Shown here one piece after another: positions 31,401 through 39,833 of a stretch of DNA of 54,873 bases (position 1 is the stretch's first letter; each line of letters opens with the position of its first letter). This DNA is from a virus, in IMG/VR virus record IMGVR_UViG_3300031576_000054, positions 1-54,873 of that record; one strand, written 5' to 3'. Both the position numbers and the translations under genes were made by a program. The notes under the pieces are model-generated. The model was not told the DNA's origin and did not search any database. It saw only the letters and a program-made list of their open reading frames with translations.

Positions 31401-32894
31401 CGGTGGCGGGACCGTTTCGCGTGGCGGGGTAGGCTCGAACATCTTCGTCCGCGCGGCTTCGGCAAGTCGTTTCCCCTGTTCCCAGAATTCCCTATCCGCA
31501 ATCCGCTCTTGGGTGGGTGCCTCTTTTACTTGTTCGAGGAGTGTCTTAGGAATCTCTTTTGACCATCTGACAACGGGATGGCCAGCCTGCTGCCAGAACG
31601 TAAACCGCCCCCATGCTGGTGCTTCGACCCGATACTGACCAGGAGCCCACTCCCGGACAAACGGATCTCCACGTTCCGCAGCATCTCGCAGCCATTCCAG
31701 GGCTTTGCTGAAAATAGTGCGATGGTCCGGTCTGGAGCCGATCAAGGTCTCTTGATCACCAACGATATCAGCGAGATCGGACAGGGGCTTCGGCATCTTG
31801 GGGCCGATTACTTCGATGGTCGGGGCGGGCGCAAAGCCGGGCAGCCCGCCGGGCCTCTCCGCCCCGGCGGGAGCAGGGCGAGGAGGCACCTCCGCTCCCA
31901 CCGGGGGCCGCTCGGGGACAGGGGCCGCAACGGGAGCTTCCGGCACCGCAGGTCGCTCGGGCAGTTCGATGCCCCCCCGTTCCCCCGCGGCGACCGCGGG
32001 CGGACCCGCGCGTCGAAACCCGGGACGGCGGGCCTCTGCCATCGTGGTCATCGCGTCGGCGGCCACGCGGCCGACCGTTTGGATTCCGCCCTTGACTCCG
32101 TCGGCGAGGCGATTCAGCCGGTCGAGCGAGGTCTGGTAGCGCGCGATCTGGCCTTCGATCTTGGCCGCCTGCGCGACGTTCCCGAGTCCACGCGCCTTCG
32201 TCGCCGTTTCGCTAAGCGTCCTGACGATCTTCGACAGGTCGCCGCGCGCGCCCAAAGCAAGCGTGGGATCGGTGAACGTGCTCCAGAGCCCGACCCCGAT
32301 CCCTTCCGCGAGCGCGTCCAGCTCCTCCTCGGGAGTCTCCGGCTGGAATTTCCGCAATCCCTCCTTGATCGCGTCACGGAACCCTAGTTCCTTGACGACG
32401 TGCCTGGCCACGTCCTCGCTGGGCATGTGGGGTACGGCGGCCGGATCAAGCGTTCGTTGGACGAGCCCCAGCCCCTCCTTGCCGAGTTTGCGCCAGAACT
32501 GCGTTTCCTGGCCCTGCAGCGCCTTGCCGATCTCGCCCCCCACGATCGACAGCGCACCCTGGGCGGCGGCGAAGGGTGTTCCGAAGCCGACCATCGCTTG
32601 GCCCAGAACACCGCGGGCACCCGGACGCGCGTATGGGCGCGTCACGGCCTCGAACGTCGGGGCTCTCTCAAAAAGTGCCGCCGTCGTGATCGGGAGTTCC
32701 GGGCCCTTCGGACCGAGGAGACGGCGAAACCACTGGAGCGTCGGGTGGCGTCTCTCGAGGGCTTCGGCTGTGATCTCCTGCGTGCCAGCTGGCAGGCCTC
32801 GCCACTCCATTTCGCCACCGACCGGCGGAGTGGTCGGGGCCAAGGGCGCGGCCCCCTGCTGCTGGAGGCGGAACGCCCGCAGGAACCGGCTCAT
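25437..32894 (-). CDS. Giant virion-type polyvalent protein with an SF2 helicase core (2485 aa)
   Basis: This single frame of 7.4 kb is the largest gene. A soluble N-terminal region leads to disordered Pro/Ala-rich linkers. The helicase core has Walker A DGTGVGKT (about 890-897), a DESH box (about 987), IATIESGGTGINL (about 1240) and QAAGRIWRL (about 1280), typical of superfamily 2. Two similar beta modules (APGDEFTI near 530 and SPGDTWMI near 1485) flank the linkers, in which TAAEAIRAAA occurs three times (about 757, 1380, 1475). The C-terminal 800 residues are helical, with a hydrophobic segment (about 2160). The layout resembles DarB-like antirestriction and polyvalent proteins packaged in the virion and ejected with the DNA. 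A helicase role in the host cell is inferred. Confidence 0.75.
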   Translation of the reverse strand: MSRFLRAFRLQQQGAAPLAPTTPPVGGEMEWRGLPAGTQEITAEALERRHPTLQWFRRLLGPKGPELPITTAALFERAPTFEAVTRPYARPGARGVLGQAMVGFGTPFAAAQGALSIVGGEIGKALQGQETQFWRKLGKEGLGLVQRTLDPAAVPHMPSEDVARHVVKELGFRDAIKEGLRKFQPETPEEELDALAEGIGVGLWSTFTDPTLALGARGDLSKIVRTLSETATKARGLGNVAQAAKIEGQIARYQTSLDRLNRLADGVKGGIQTVGRVAADAMTTMAEARRPGFRRAGPPAVAAGERGGIELPERPAVPEAPVAAPVPERPPVGAEVPPRPAPAGAERPGGLPGFAPAPTIEVIGPKMPKPLSDLADIVGDQETLIGSRPDHRTIFSKALEWLRDAAERGDPFVREWAPGQYRVEAPAWGRFTFWQQAGHPVVRWSKEIPKTLLEQVKEAPTQERIADREFWEQGKRLAEAARTKMFEPTPPRETVPPPTERIPEPPVPTPPREPELPPALRFVNVRGGDLAPGDEFTISGQKYEVEPTKNPAKLRIVGPETDRLVQSGDQIPMDEGSRRPSGELSLDDARERAPFEEEAAVGRQEHAELVLRLLETNRIRPEGVRPGLTPGQVIAANRLIRTKGGDVSTIAKGLAAYFVDAPGNKLLNFVIRDEAGKVRAIRGLEEFMSVPHFMRSIDGVVIDEAAARLGPPRGAGGMERPSLTPTGDVDEMLDVLRGIAEADWKPVTVRRPKTAAEAIRAAAEAPPLKPEPEPVTLRAAEGPTVKEVADAKRQPARTVPAGAEPSAEPGVAGVRDVAGGVGGRGAGRLPGPAGIGTVLTVRPNLTARVDASGIAPRVSQHLTDAQQQGVAKALAAMDRPKPDGGFLLSDGTGVGKTRQELAVAQTYADRGAPVLIVTKAEVLKAPDGVIRGSFRDDAAAMGVEITSWLGPNRPRDPVLTPGRIHVTNYSQIHQVAQAITPETVLILDESHAAKNLDATRQGAVIMGAVERAKSVLFASATPYDKPYHIEYLARTGILEGMSAQEAYRKMGLRLQRIPGSTQQRWVIAPHIGAEEAYRRLSGVFERLTAAGQTIKREIGMDGVDVRFRTIPLPAEAHRTMALIEQAGLPKRMVRIHQRLQQEPYKIAESVRIAEAELGEGRQVVLFIQRVNMSEVGVWRRGPGGERFREIIHASEGTAASLKAALEERGVRDIAEMHGGADMTGGEAMERFQSGRAKVLIATIESGGTGINLDDRVGNAPRTMIVVTAPFSAVPAVQAAGRIWRLTTKSNPRIYWLFGDTNIDRVNASILGTKMKTLKAVVSGDVSVLDVPEEILEAMGKDIEEALEIAAKLKPGERVPAEAGRPPTAPEAARPPPRTAAEAIRAAALVPEPRPPEVPAVPAPARPPEAPAPPVAGAPPIKPPRPPAPPAAPGPPGAEPPEGTPPPPATQSQAAAFGEKAPRVPPERPPVTAAEAIRAAAEEPEWINLESEKLSPGDTWMIGEEKWRAEKGIAPGFIRVVGPDGTGADLGPGQVVVVQGGTLRKAKPKAAPTPPVPEEAKPEDMSKLYADLTEAGPLTDDFVPLTEARAPRPPEAAPPAAPPVLRPPAAEPAPAPPVRPPAGAVPPPTPPPAKPPAPPAGPPTPSPAGPPGEPAPGVWTKTLKVERVKDVRDAFMARSAEEAADLLAGTEAARGKERINRQMAELMDDGTVPVESLPAVIEMFGTTMPDFAHQYMTWLKQKYALTAGGALKWSATLAGQTLNVLSQVRRWLNREVLKRGPVRIVAEDAEGRTLLEAVVDERGARRRVESLPQEPARVTVSGTQPGPVRRHWSGSGRAFGELDAGQYTDLFVSNRDALRVLQELGEVELTWWQHVKYGGARIQPWSWWPGYVPISRASIRLMIAGVPTQIRNAEAGVANALWIALDRAIEGRLGGRPEGNRVALEMVSAMIGHVAKADRRAQFDRVMRTFPYLAAQLGVGDPGRTGAVAAAATLGEKFMNLVTTPARLQENWSRNFGADAMLRSIIAERGVDVAGTRVTGQGAVREAYRTPSIIPESYISEAVEAGLDVSAALVKKGDRLGNVIAGMYRAVPMLDTIYAFPRFFAWTYQKLLEHNPLGALALFWPGAKRSWRDLPAAALVGKATPEAKARFAEITSKALTGTVLLAGAYALREYMGGDKWYKIKVGDKQIDMRPFAPFAQYLFFAELLRIAIKSGKHWANGAELQDAVRQEWNISWADAIQGVLPINRIAGTSLVLIEMLRPDINPDTAADYVASFIGQYLARFTVPFNQIRLLLAGAGVEEEAVVRAARTGPEALPEWAGRVVGPAMVNVPGVARALPALPSPFRAEPRTIERPLTRGLVPPAAAIETIHPVESEAASLGLTEQEFRGRVGVADVDLAVTQRTGELAERVMPGVIGREKYRALSLPERKFVFRKIMMALRRQAVREIAAENPEMARAMAMERIPKEKIQMLRGRALRAREEAQAR

Positions 32895-35470
32895 CGAATA
32901 CCTCCGCCGGCAACCGCCTCCTGGAGCGCTTCGAGTTCCGTCTTTCGTTGGACGGGGTCGGCGCGAAGAGCGGCTTCCTCTTGGTCGGTCAGACCCTCTT
33001 CGTCGCCAATCGCATCGAGCAGCGCCCTCATCGTCGCGATGTCGGTGTCGGCGTCAACGTCGGCTCCTTGGGGTGTTGCCGGAGGGGACGGGGCCGCAGA
33101 CGGGGTTGGCGTTGGACGCGGCGCTGTCGGCGGTGCAGCTCTCGGTCCCGCAGCCTCCGCCGGGCCGATCCCGGCCATCTCGCGGATCAACTGGATGTCC
33201 TGGCTGGGCAATAGCCGGTAGCGGCGCCAGCCCTCGACGATCTGCTCCTCCTCGGGAGTCTGGGGACCTCCCCTGCCCTCGATCGCTGCGGCCTGCTCTT
33301 TGAGTTTGCGCGCCGGACGCACCCGCCCGGAAATCGTGGCCCGCACTTCCTGCTCGGTTCGGCCCGACTTTTCGGCGATCTCCTCGACGATGTCGTCGCC
33401 CGTCGCGCTGGCGCCGTTCTCGTACGCCTGGACCGCAATCTTCTCCATGTCGGCAAGTGCCCTGCTGCGGACAACCTCATCACGCGCAGCGGCCAAGTCT
33501 TGCGACAGCTTGAGCCGCGCCTGCGCGATCCCCTGCATGACGTTCGCCCGTTCGGTTCGCTCGCCTGCGGCCTTCACCTTGGCTTCGCGCTCGGCCTTGC
33601 CCCTTGTCGCCATCGCCATCACCCAGTCGCTCCACTGTTGACGCTGCGCCGGGTCCGTGTACCCCGCGTCGTCAAGCAGCTTGTCGAGTGCCTCGGGTTT
33701 GATCTGCTCCGGGTCGAGTCGCGGAAGCTGTTCGAGGTCCCGCTGGGCGGTCCGCTGGACTCTCCCGGCCTCGACGCGCGCTCCCGTCGCAGCCGCACGC
33801 GCGGCCGTATCCTCGCGCGCCAAGCGCGCACGCGCGGCCGTAGCCTCGATTCCAAACTCCTGCCGTTTCTTCGCGCCGACCAACGTCCTGCCCTGCATCA
33901 CGAGCTGCTTGACGATCGCAAGGCCCTCGCGCCGAGTCTTCGGATTCGTTGACCGGAGCATCTGGTTGACCTCCTTGGTCAACTGCGTCTCGGGATCGAC
34001 GATCCCCATGACCGCGTGGAGCGCCGTGATCGCCTGCTTCCTGCCGGCGGTCGCACCGCGCACCAAGGCGGCAAACTCGCCAGTCCGCATCCCCAACTGC
34101 TTCTGGGCGTTCGGGTCGAACGCGAGGTACTGAAGCCGCGGATCGCCCGATTCGAGCGCGATCTTCCGCACGTCCGCTTCGGCCGCCTGGGCGCGTTCGC
34201 CGATCGGTCGCGGCAGCTTCGCACCCTCAGCAGCACCCATCCGGTAGCCCGTCGCGGCCGACGGAACCGGCGACGGCATTTCTTTCATCATGGCCGCCGC
34301 GTTCCGATCAGCCTCCTCCTGCCGCATCCGCGCCTCGATCGCCAAGAGGGAGGGCCGGGCCTCTGGCTCAACGCGAGGAGGTTCAGCCGGAACCGCGGGC
34401 ACGCCGGCAGGGGCGGCGGGCCGAGCAACACCTTCCGGTTCGTTCTCGACCGCAGAAACACCTGGCGCACCCCTCTTCATTTTGAGTTGGAATTCCCTTT
34501 CGACAAACTCGGCACGCGACTGCTGGTCGGCATCCGGGAATGCCGTGTCAAACCGTCGTTCGATGTCGCCGAGCGCCTCCTCTTCGGTCGGGGCGACCGG
34601 CCTAGGGGGCAACGGTTCGTACTGTCCCGGCGGTTCTGGTTCCGGTTGAAGCGTTAGCGGCTCGCCGAGCGCCTCGCGGGCCTTGCGGGTCCGCTGTTCC
34701 AAGTCGGCATCGGCAACGGCCTTGCCCCATTTGGCGACGGCAAATTGGTATCGTTCGTCGCCGACCCGCGGGCGACCGGCGGGCGACTCCGGCGACACAC
34801 GAGCGGGCAGCACGGCCGACGGCTCGGCCGGGGCCTCGCGCAGCTCTTCCTCTGGCCTCATCTGAACCGCACCGGCCTCTCGGCTTTTTCGTTGACGATG
34901 AGCCAGATCGGCCTCGGCAATTTTCTGGTCCCACTGCCTTTCCACCCTCTGGTACCGCATGTCGCCGCGCTCCGGCATCGCGGATGGCAAAGCTGGTACC
35001 GGAGGGGGTGGCGGTGCGAGCCGGGCCTCGCGCGGTTTCGTCTCCGGTTCGGTCGTCTCCAGCTCGGAGCGCAACTGGTCCAGTTCTCTTCGCATCGGAT
35101 TGAGAATTGCGTCCGACTTCCTGGCCTCCGCGATGCTCGTGCTCGGCGGGTAGACCTTCAACCTGATTTCCAGATCGCTGATCCGGTTTGTTAAGGCGAC
35201 GCGCCGATTCAGGGCATCTTCTTCCTCCGGGGACAAATCGAACTTCAAGCGTGGACCTTCGACCGGAACGCCAAACATCCTGGACTTCTCTTCCCACGCC
35301 CGCTTTTCCGCAGCTCTATCGGGAGGCGGGGGAGCCGGAAACCTGGTGTCGACCTCCGGCGGAGCCGCGAGAGTCTCGTCGTCCCGGCCGAGAACCGCGC
35401 GCGCGAACTTGGCGTACGGACGACGCGCGCGACGCCCGGCAATGCTGGCAAAGTCGATGAAGTGCGGCAT
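32891..35470 (-). CDS. Internal virion protein, Pro/Glu-rich and coiled coil (859 aa)
   Basis: The real start is the ATG at 35470, after AGGAAA; a longer frame to 36436 has poor coding character. The product has Pro-rich linkers, then long coiled-coil helices (about 480-720) and an acidic C-terminus. Two similar units of about 75 residues (RYQRVERQWDQKIAEADL near 165 and RYQFAVAKWGKAVADADL near 240) point to an internal duplication. It is probably a packaged ejection protein. It is coupled to the giant gene by ATGA. Confidence 0.7.
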   Translation of the reverse strand: MPHFIDFASIAGRRARRPYAKFARAVLGRDDETLAAPPEVDTRFPAPPPPDRAAEKRAWEEKSRMFGVPVEGPRLKFDLSPEEEDALNRRVALTNRISDLEIRLKVYPPSTSIAEARKSDAILNPMRRELDQLRSELETTEPETKPREARLAPPPPPVPALPSAMPERGDMRYQRVERQWDQKIAEADLAHRQRKSREAGAVQMRPEEELREAPAEPSAVLPARVSPESPAGRPRVGDERYQFAVAKWGKAVADADLEQRTRKAREALGEPLTLQPEPEPPGQYEPLPPRPVAPTEEEALGDIERRFDTAFPDADQQSRAEFVEREFQLKMKRGAPGVSAVENEPEGVARPAAPAGVPAVPAEPPRVEPEARPSLLAIEARMRQEEADRNAAAMMKEMPSPVPSAATGYRMGAAEGAKLPRPIGERAQAAEADVRKIALESGDPRLQYLAFDPNAQKQLGMRTGEFAALVRGATAGRKQAITALHAVMGIVDPETQLTKEVNQMLRSTNPKTRREGLAIVKQLVMQGRTLVGAKKRQEFGIEATAARARLAREDTAARAAATGARVEAGRVQRTAQRDLEQLPRLDPEQIKPEALDKLLDDAGYTDPAQRQQWSDWVMAMATRGKAEREAKVKAAGERTERANVMQGIAQARLKLSQDLAAARDEVVRSRALADMEKIAVQAYENGASATGDDIVEEIAEKSGRTEQEVRATISGRVRPARKLKEQAAAIEGRGGPQTPEEEQIVEGWRRYRLLPSQDIQLIREMAGIGPAEAAGPRAAPPTAPRPTPTPSAAPSPPATPQGADVDADTDIATMRALLDAIGDEEGLTDQEEAALRADPVQRKTELEALQEAVAGGGIR

Positions 35471-35478
35471 GGCGTTTC

Positions 35479-36483
35479 CTACAAGCCCCCGACGCCCGGA
35501 ATGTAGTTCTGAAGGAGGTTCAACGCGAGGTCCGAGGACTGCGCCTGCGCGCGTCGCTGCTGCTCGGCCCGGATCACGGAGGCGGTCAGTTGCGCGCCGG
35601 TGTTCATATCCGTGTACCGCTGCCGTGCCATCGGACTGGCAAGGAGGCGCTCGAGCGCCACGTCGTCGAGGTCGTCGAGGTTCACGGGCCCGGGTGGCGG
35701 CAGCCCCGTCGGCTCGCCGAATCCGCTGATCCCCGCGCCGACCGTTCCGCCGCCCGCGAAACCACCGCCGCCGCCTCCGGTCAACCCTTGGGCGCGCTGC
35801 TGGCTGGCCTCGATCCTGGCCGCAAGCGTCGCGGCCGTTTCGCGCTCCCCGGACTCCGCCCGCGCCCTCTCCTGGTCGCCCCGAAGGATCTCCAGCCGTT
35901 CGCGTTCCAAGTCCATCGCTTCCTGACGCGCCAAGAGGTCGATCACGCCCTTGGAGATCACCTCGTCGGCCAGCGACCCGGCGTAGGCCGAAACCTTGTC
36001 GTAGACACCGCCCGGCATCCGCGATCCCAGGGCCGAAATCGTCCCTTCCTGCGCGGCCGACATGGTCCGGGCCTTCTGGGGCTGCATCGCCGCGATGTAC
36101 TGGGCGACGAGGTCCTGACGCGGCCCGCGGGCGATCGACTCGGACAGCGACCGAATGGCGGTCGGTGCGACGGTCGGTGCAACGCCCGGTTGCGGGCGCT
36201 GGCCGGGGATCTGGCCCGCCCTGTAGAGCTCCGAGACCCCCGCTGGGGCCCCCGCTCCGATGCCGTAGCGGGCCGTCATCTGCTGACCGCTCGAGAACGG
36301 GTCCATCAGGTCGGGCCGATACTTCTCGGTTCCGCCCGGCAGCCCCAAGAGCGCCTCGGCCTGCGTTTTCGGCGCGCCAGCGAACGCCAAGTTTTCGATC
36401 GGCTTCTGGACGTACTGCCTGATGTTCGGATCCCAAACGGTCTGGTAGCCCGTTGGCATCCCAATCCCGACTTGGTAGGTCAT
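35479..36483 (-). CDS. Internal virion protein (334 aa)
   Basis: The N-terminal third is Pro/Gly-rich and likely disordered. The central part is a long helix (LLARQEAMDLERERLEILRG and onward to about 235), followed by a Gly-rich linker and a helical end. The composition matches ejection proteins of podoviruses. GAGG lies upstream of the ATG. Confidence 0.65.
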   Translation of the reverse strand: MTYQVGIGMPTGYQTVWDPNIRQYVQKPIENLAFAGAPKTQAEALLGLPGGTEKYRPDLMDPFSSGQQMTARYGIGAGAPAGVSELYRAGQIPGQRPQPGVAPTVAPTAIRSLSESIARGPRQDLVAQYIAAMQPQKARTMSAAQEGTISALGSRMPGGVYDKVSAYAGSLADEVISKGVIDLLARQEAMDLERERLEILRGDQERARAESGERETAATLAARIEASQQRAQGLTGGGGGGFAGGGTVGAGISGFGEPTGLPPPGPVNLDDLDDVALERLLASPMARQRYTDMNTGAQLTASVIRAEQQRRAQAQSSDLALNLLQNYIPGVGGL

Positions 36484-36497
36484 TGCAGGATCCTCGA

Positions 36498-37145
36498 CTA
36501 CAGTCCGGCGCGCAAGCGGCGTCTGCGTTCTTCTTCAGTTTCCCATTCGGATTGCGTATCGCGCAGAACCGTCGGCGCCGTCAATCGGAATGGTGCTGGC
36601 GCCGCACCAAGAGCGGGCATCGTCGGCAACGGAGGCGGCGCGGCAAACGGCAACGTGGTCGATGGGAACGTCGGGGCCGGCATCCCCATCGCCGCCGCCC
36701 GCTCCGCCATAGCCTCTGGCGTCCTGCCGGTTGCGCCCCAAGGATCAAGGGTTGCGATGGGCGGTGGACCGACCGGCGCTCTGAGCGGTACGCCGGACGC
36801 CAGACCTTCGGCGAGTTTGCGAGCATAACTCGGCTGGGCATAGGGATCCTCGAACTGCGGAGCAGGTTCCGACTTGAAATCGCCAAACGGCATGACGTTG
36901 CCGCCGTAGCCGATCTCTCCACTCGGCTTGATCCCGTAATCACCAGACGTGGAGGCCGCAACCGGCTGCTGCCGCACGAGCGGTTTGTCCCAGGAGCCAA
37001 ATACGCGGGTCATCGGCTTAGGTGTCACCATTGGGCTTGCGAAATAGTCGGCATAAGGATCCCTCGCCGGCACAAGACCTCCTCCTAGGCCGCTGACGGG
37101 ATCGTAGGGCGCGAACGACAGAGCCCGTGTAACTGCAGGAGGCAT
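36498..37145 (-). CDS. Proline-rich structural protein (215 aa)
   Basis: The ATG follows GGAGGGG. The product is Pro/Ala-rich and largely disordered, with a basic, Glu-rich C-terminal helix (SEWETEEERRRRLRAG). It lies between the stabilisation protein and the internal proteins and is probably a minor internal component. No family was recognised. Confidence 0.6.
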   Translation of the reverse strand: MPPAVTRALSFAPYDPVSGLGGGLVPARDPYADYFASPMVTPKPMTRVFGSWDKPLVRQQPVAASTSGDYGIKPSGEIGYGGNVMPFGDFKSEPAPQFEDPYAQPSYARKLAEGLASGVPLRAPVGPPPIATLDPWGATGRTPEAMAERAAAMGMPAPTFPSTTLPFAAPPPLPTMPALGAAPAPFRLTAPTVLRDTQSEWETEEERRRRLRAGL

Positions 37146-37149
37146 CTCG

Positions 37150-38703
37150 TTACCCCTCCGTCAAAGACGGGCTGTCGTCCTGGGCGTACAGGAGCGCGCG
37201 TCTCAAAACCATCGCCTTCTTGTTGACGGCGCGGAACCGCATCCGCCAGTAGTTCGCTCGGCGCGGATCGCCGTCGCGCACGACGTTGGCCGGATAGTCT
37301 ACCACGCCGTTCCGGTCCACCACAACATCGCCCCCGTAGTCGCCCCACCTGGGGCCGGTCGCTTCCAAAGTGATCGCTCCGGCCGGGATCTCCCGCCAAT
37401 CCACGTCGGTGTCCGGGTCGGCGTCGTTTGGCCCCAAGCTGACCGTGATGGTTCCGCCAGCCGACACGTCGCACATGATCCTGGCGCGCAGCGCCGCGTA
37501 GTCGCCGAACGCCTCCTGAAACGCAAGCGCGGCCGTGATGATGTCGTTATCGACGTCGGCTCCCTCGTCGTCGAAGACGGTCGTGTCGTACTTGACGACG
37601 AAGGCGCGCAGAGCATCGCCGAACAGGATCTGGCCGGTCAGGAAATACTTCACGAACAGGTTCACGTTCCAGCCGGTGAAGATCGTGACCGGCAGCCAGG
37701 GCTTCCGCAGGTGGAACACGTACACCCGGTTGGGCGTCGTCTGGCCGGTGCCGAACGGAACCGCCACCCACAGCCGATCGTCGTCGATGACCGAAGCGCA
37801 TTTGTCGATCGCCGCCTTGTTGACCGACTTCCAGTCGGGCTCGATCAAGCGCGACAGGTACTTCGGGGTCTGGCCCTCGAGCGCGTAGATCCCATCCTTG
37901 GCGACGTAGTAGATCGTCCCGCCCGCCGACCCCTTGTCGTCGAGCACGATCGAGTACGGCGCGATCGCACCGTGGTACCGCGTCCCTACCTTCCGCGTCA
38001 CCAAGTTGACCCCGGGCGGGTCGGGGTTGTTTCCAAAGATGAGGAAAACACCGCCCTCGGTGAACGCGACCAAGTAGTCCTCTAGCGACACCAGGCCGGT
38101 CGGGATCCCGTCGGCCGGCTGGACGAACGGCAGGAAGTTCGACAGATCCCAGGTCTCGCCGTCGTCCCGGTTCGAAAGAAACATACCGTACAGCGTCGGT
38201 CCGAACGCCCACAGCCGCCGCTTGTGCCACGCGAGGTATCGGAGGCTCGTCGGCGCGCCCGGCACCGCGATCGTGGCGGCCGCTACCCCGTCCCACTTCC
38301 GCATGGCCTGGCCGTTGGTCGCCATGTAGATGAAGTTCGTCCCGCCCTTGAGTGCCTCGGCGAATCCGTAGCGCGCGCCCACCAGGAGCCCACCGGTCAG
38401 GACGGTCTCGACCCCGCCGGTCAGGTTCGAGATCGTGGCCCCGTGCGTCACCACCAACTTGTCGGTGAACATCCCCTGCGACCAGTAGAGCGACTGCGGC
38501 GCCGCCCCGGTCGATAGCGCGACCGCGTTGTATTTCGAGGTTCCGAACCGCTTGACCGCATCCGAGTTTTCGATCGTGCAGTTGAGCGCACGGGTCATGG
38601 CATTCGGCGGCAGGCGCTCGGACTTGAGCCGCGACACGTACCCCATGTCGAAGCCGTCGATCCGCGCGATCGGATGGCCCGTATCGGCCGAACGGACGCC
38701 CAT
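37150..38703 (-). CDS. P22 gp10-like packaged-DNA stabilisation / tail protein (517 aa)
   Basis: The product has the repeated beta strands of a propeller-like phage tail protein (WHKRRLWAFGPTLYGMFLSNRDDGETWDLS; GGVFLIFGN; IYALEGQTPKYLS), as seen in P22 gp10-type head-completion proteins. It would bind at the portal exit and seal the packaged DNA. The start overlaps the upstream TAA (TAATG), and GGGAGG precedes it. Confidence 0.7.
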   Translation of the reverse strand: MGVRSADTGHPIARIDGFDMGYVSRLKSERLPPNAMTRALNCTIENSDAVKRFGTSKYNAVALSTGAAPQSLYWSQGMFTDKLVVTHGATISNLTGGVETVLTGGLLVGARYGFAEALKGGTNFIYMATNGQAMRKWDGVAAATIAVPGAPTSLRYLAWHKRRLWAFGPTLYGMFLSNRDDGETWDLSNFLPFVQPADGIPTGLVSLEDYLVAFTEGGVFLIFGNNPDPPGVNLVTRKVGTRYHGAIAPYSIVLDDKGSAGGTIYYVAKDGIYALEGQTPKYLSRLIEPDWKSVNKAAIDKCASVIDDDRLWVAVPFGTGQTTPNRVYVFHLRKPWLPVTIFTGWNVNLFVKYFLTGQILFGDALRAFVVKYDTTVFDDEGADVDNDIITAALAFQEAFGDYAALRARIMCDVSAGGTITVSLGPNDADPDTDVDWREIPAGAITLEATGPRWGDYGGDVVVDRNGVVDYPANVVRDGDPRRANYWRMRFRAVNKKAMVLRRALLYAQDDSPSLTEG

Positions 38704-39821
38704 TACCAGCCTCCCAGCCCGCTCCACATCATTTGGTCACCCGCATCGACCTCGCGGACTTGGTGGCCTTCGGTCAGGACGTAGCGGCGCACCGCTTCCT
38801 TCTGGACCTTGAGCCGTTCGGCCTGGTGCTTCTGCTCGTAGACCTGCATCATCCGCGCGTTCCCGTACCGCCCGTACGCGCGCGTCATCGCGAAGTAGAG
38901 GACAGCCGTCGCGTCGCCATAGTTGAGCGGCACCGGGTCGGTCGCGATGTAGAACGCGGCCGCTGCCGTCTCTTCCCGGTACTGCTGGTCCAGCGTTACC
39001 TCTCCGTCGCCGACCACCGACTTGATCCGGTAGAACCGGCTCGGCTCGGCGCTAAACTGCTTTCCCTTCCCGATCCACTGGCCGGGTCGGAGCTTTTTGG
39101 TCCACAGGTTCGTGACCGGTCCCGTCACGGTCGGCGAGTTCTGGGTGAACGTCGCGGTCCCCGTCGTCTCCCTGACGAGAAGGACCGGATCGGGCAGGCC
39201 GACGTACCAGACCCGCACCGCCCCGTCGGTGATGACGAACGCCGATCCGGCCGCCGTGTCCTCGTCCCAGGTACCTTCCATCGTGAGCGACGTCGCCGAC
39301 TCGACCGACAGCACCCGGCGGTAGCGCGTCGGGTCGGAGGTCCGTCCGATCGCGAATCCGGCCGCGATCCCGGCGGCAACCAGGTCGGCCCCGCCGGCGA
39401 ACGTCACGACGGCCAAACCGCGCGTGAACGTCGCGGTGCCGGTCGAGTATTCCACGACCGTCGGCCGTTGCCAGAGCCCGAACCGGCTGGCGTCGAAGAA
39501 GTAGGCGACCGGGAGCGACGTGGTCGGGAGCACGAGGCTGTAGCCGGTGAATTTCGTGTCGATCAGCCGGAGCTCGCGGTCGCGGTACCAGACCATCTGG
39601 AGCTTGTCGAGGTAGCCGGGGATGATGTCAGGCAGGTCGTAGAGTTGCTGGTTCGACTTGGCCGGAAAGATCCACTCGCGCCGGAAGCACATCGACTCGC
39701 GGGCGAGTTCGGCGGCCTCTTCGTTGATCCACGACAGGATCTCGGAGTCGTGGATGAGGGCGGCGGACTTCTCCTTGGCGACTCCGCGTACCTCGCGGAC
39801 CATTTCGTACAGCGTTCGCAC
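38703..39821 (-). CDS. Phage adaptor / head-tail connector, GTG start (372 aa)
   Basis: The N-terminal 75 residues are helical (SEILSWINEEAAELARE; MCFRREWIF) like phage adaptor proteins that bind the portal, and the C-terminus continues that helical fold (YGDATAVLYFAMTRAYG). Between them are two similar beta modules, beginning TGTATFTRGLAVVT (about 125) and TGTATFTQNSPTVTG (about 220). The GTG follows GAGGA. It is placed between the portal and stabilisation proteins by function. Confidence 0.68.
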   Translation of the reverse strand: MRTLYEMVREVRGVAKEKSAALIHDSEILSWINEEAAELARESMCFRREWIFPAKSNQQLYDLPDIIPGYLDKLQMVWYRDRELRLIDTKFTGYSLVLPTTSLPVAYFFDASRFGLWQRPTVVEYSTGTATFTRGLAVVTFAGGADLVAAGIAAGFAIGRTSDPTRYRRVLSVESATSLTMEGTWDEDTAAGSAFVITDGAVRVWYVGLPDPVLLVRETTGTATFTQNSPTVTGPVTNLWTKKLRPGQWIGKGKQFSAEPSRFYRIKSVVGDGEVTLDQQYREETAAAAFYIATDPVPLNYGDATAVLYFAMTRAYGRYGNARMMQVYEQKHQAERLKVQKEAVRRYVLTEGHQVREVDAGDQMMWSGLGGW

Positions 39822-39833
39822 GGGCAGTCCTCT

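Noticed and set aside
35471-36436. N-terminal extension of the 859-residue protein
   Set aside because: It overlaps the whole 334-residue protein gene in another frame and is Arg/Gly-rich like a shadow frame; the ATG at 35470 has an SD.
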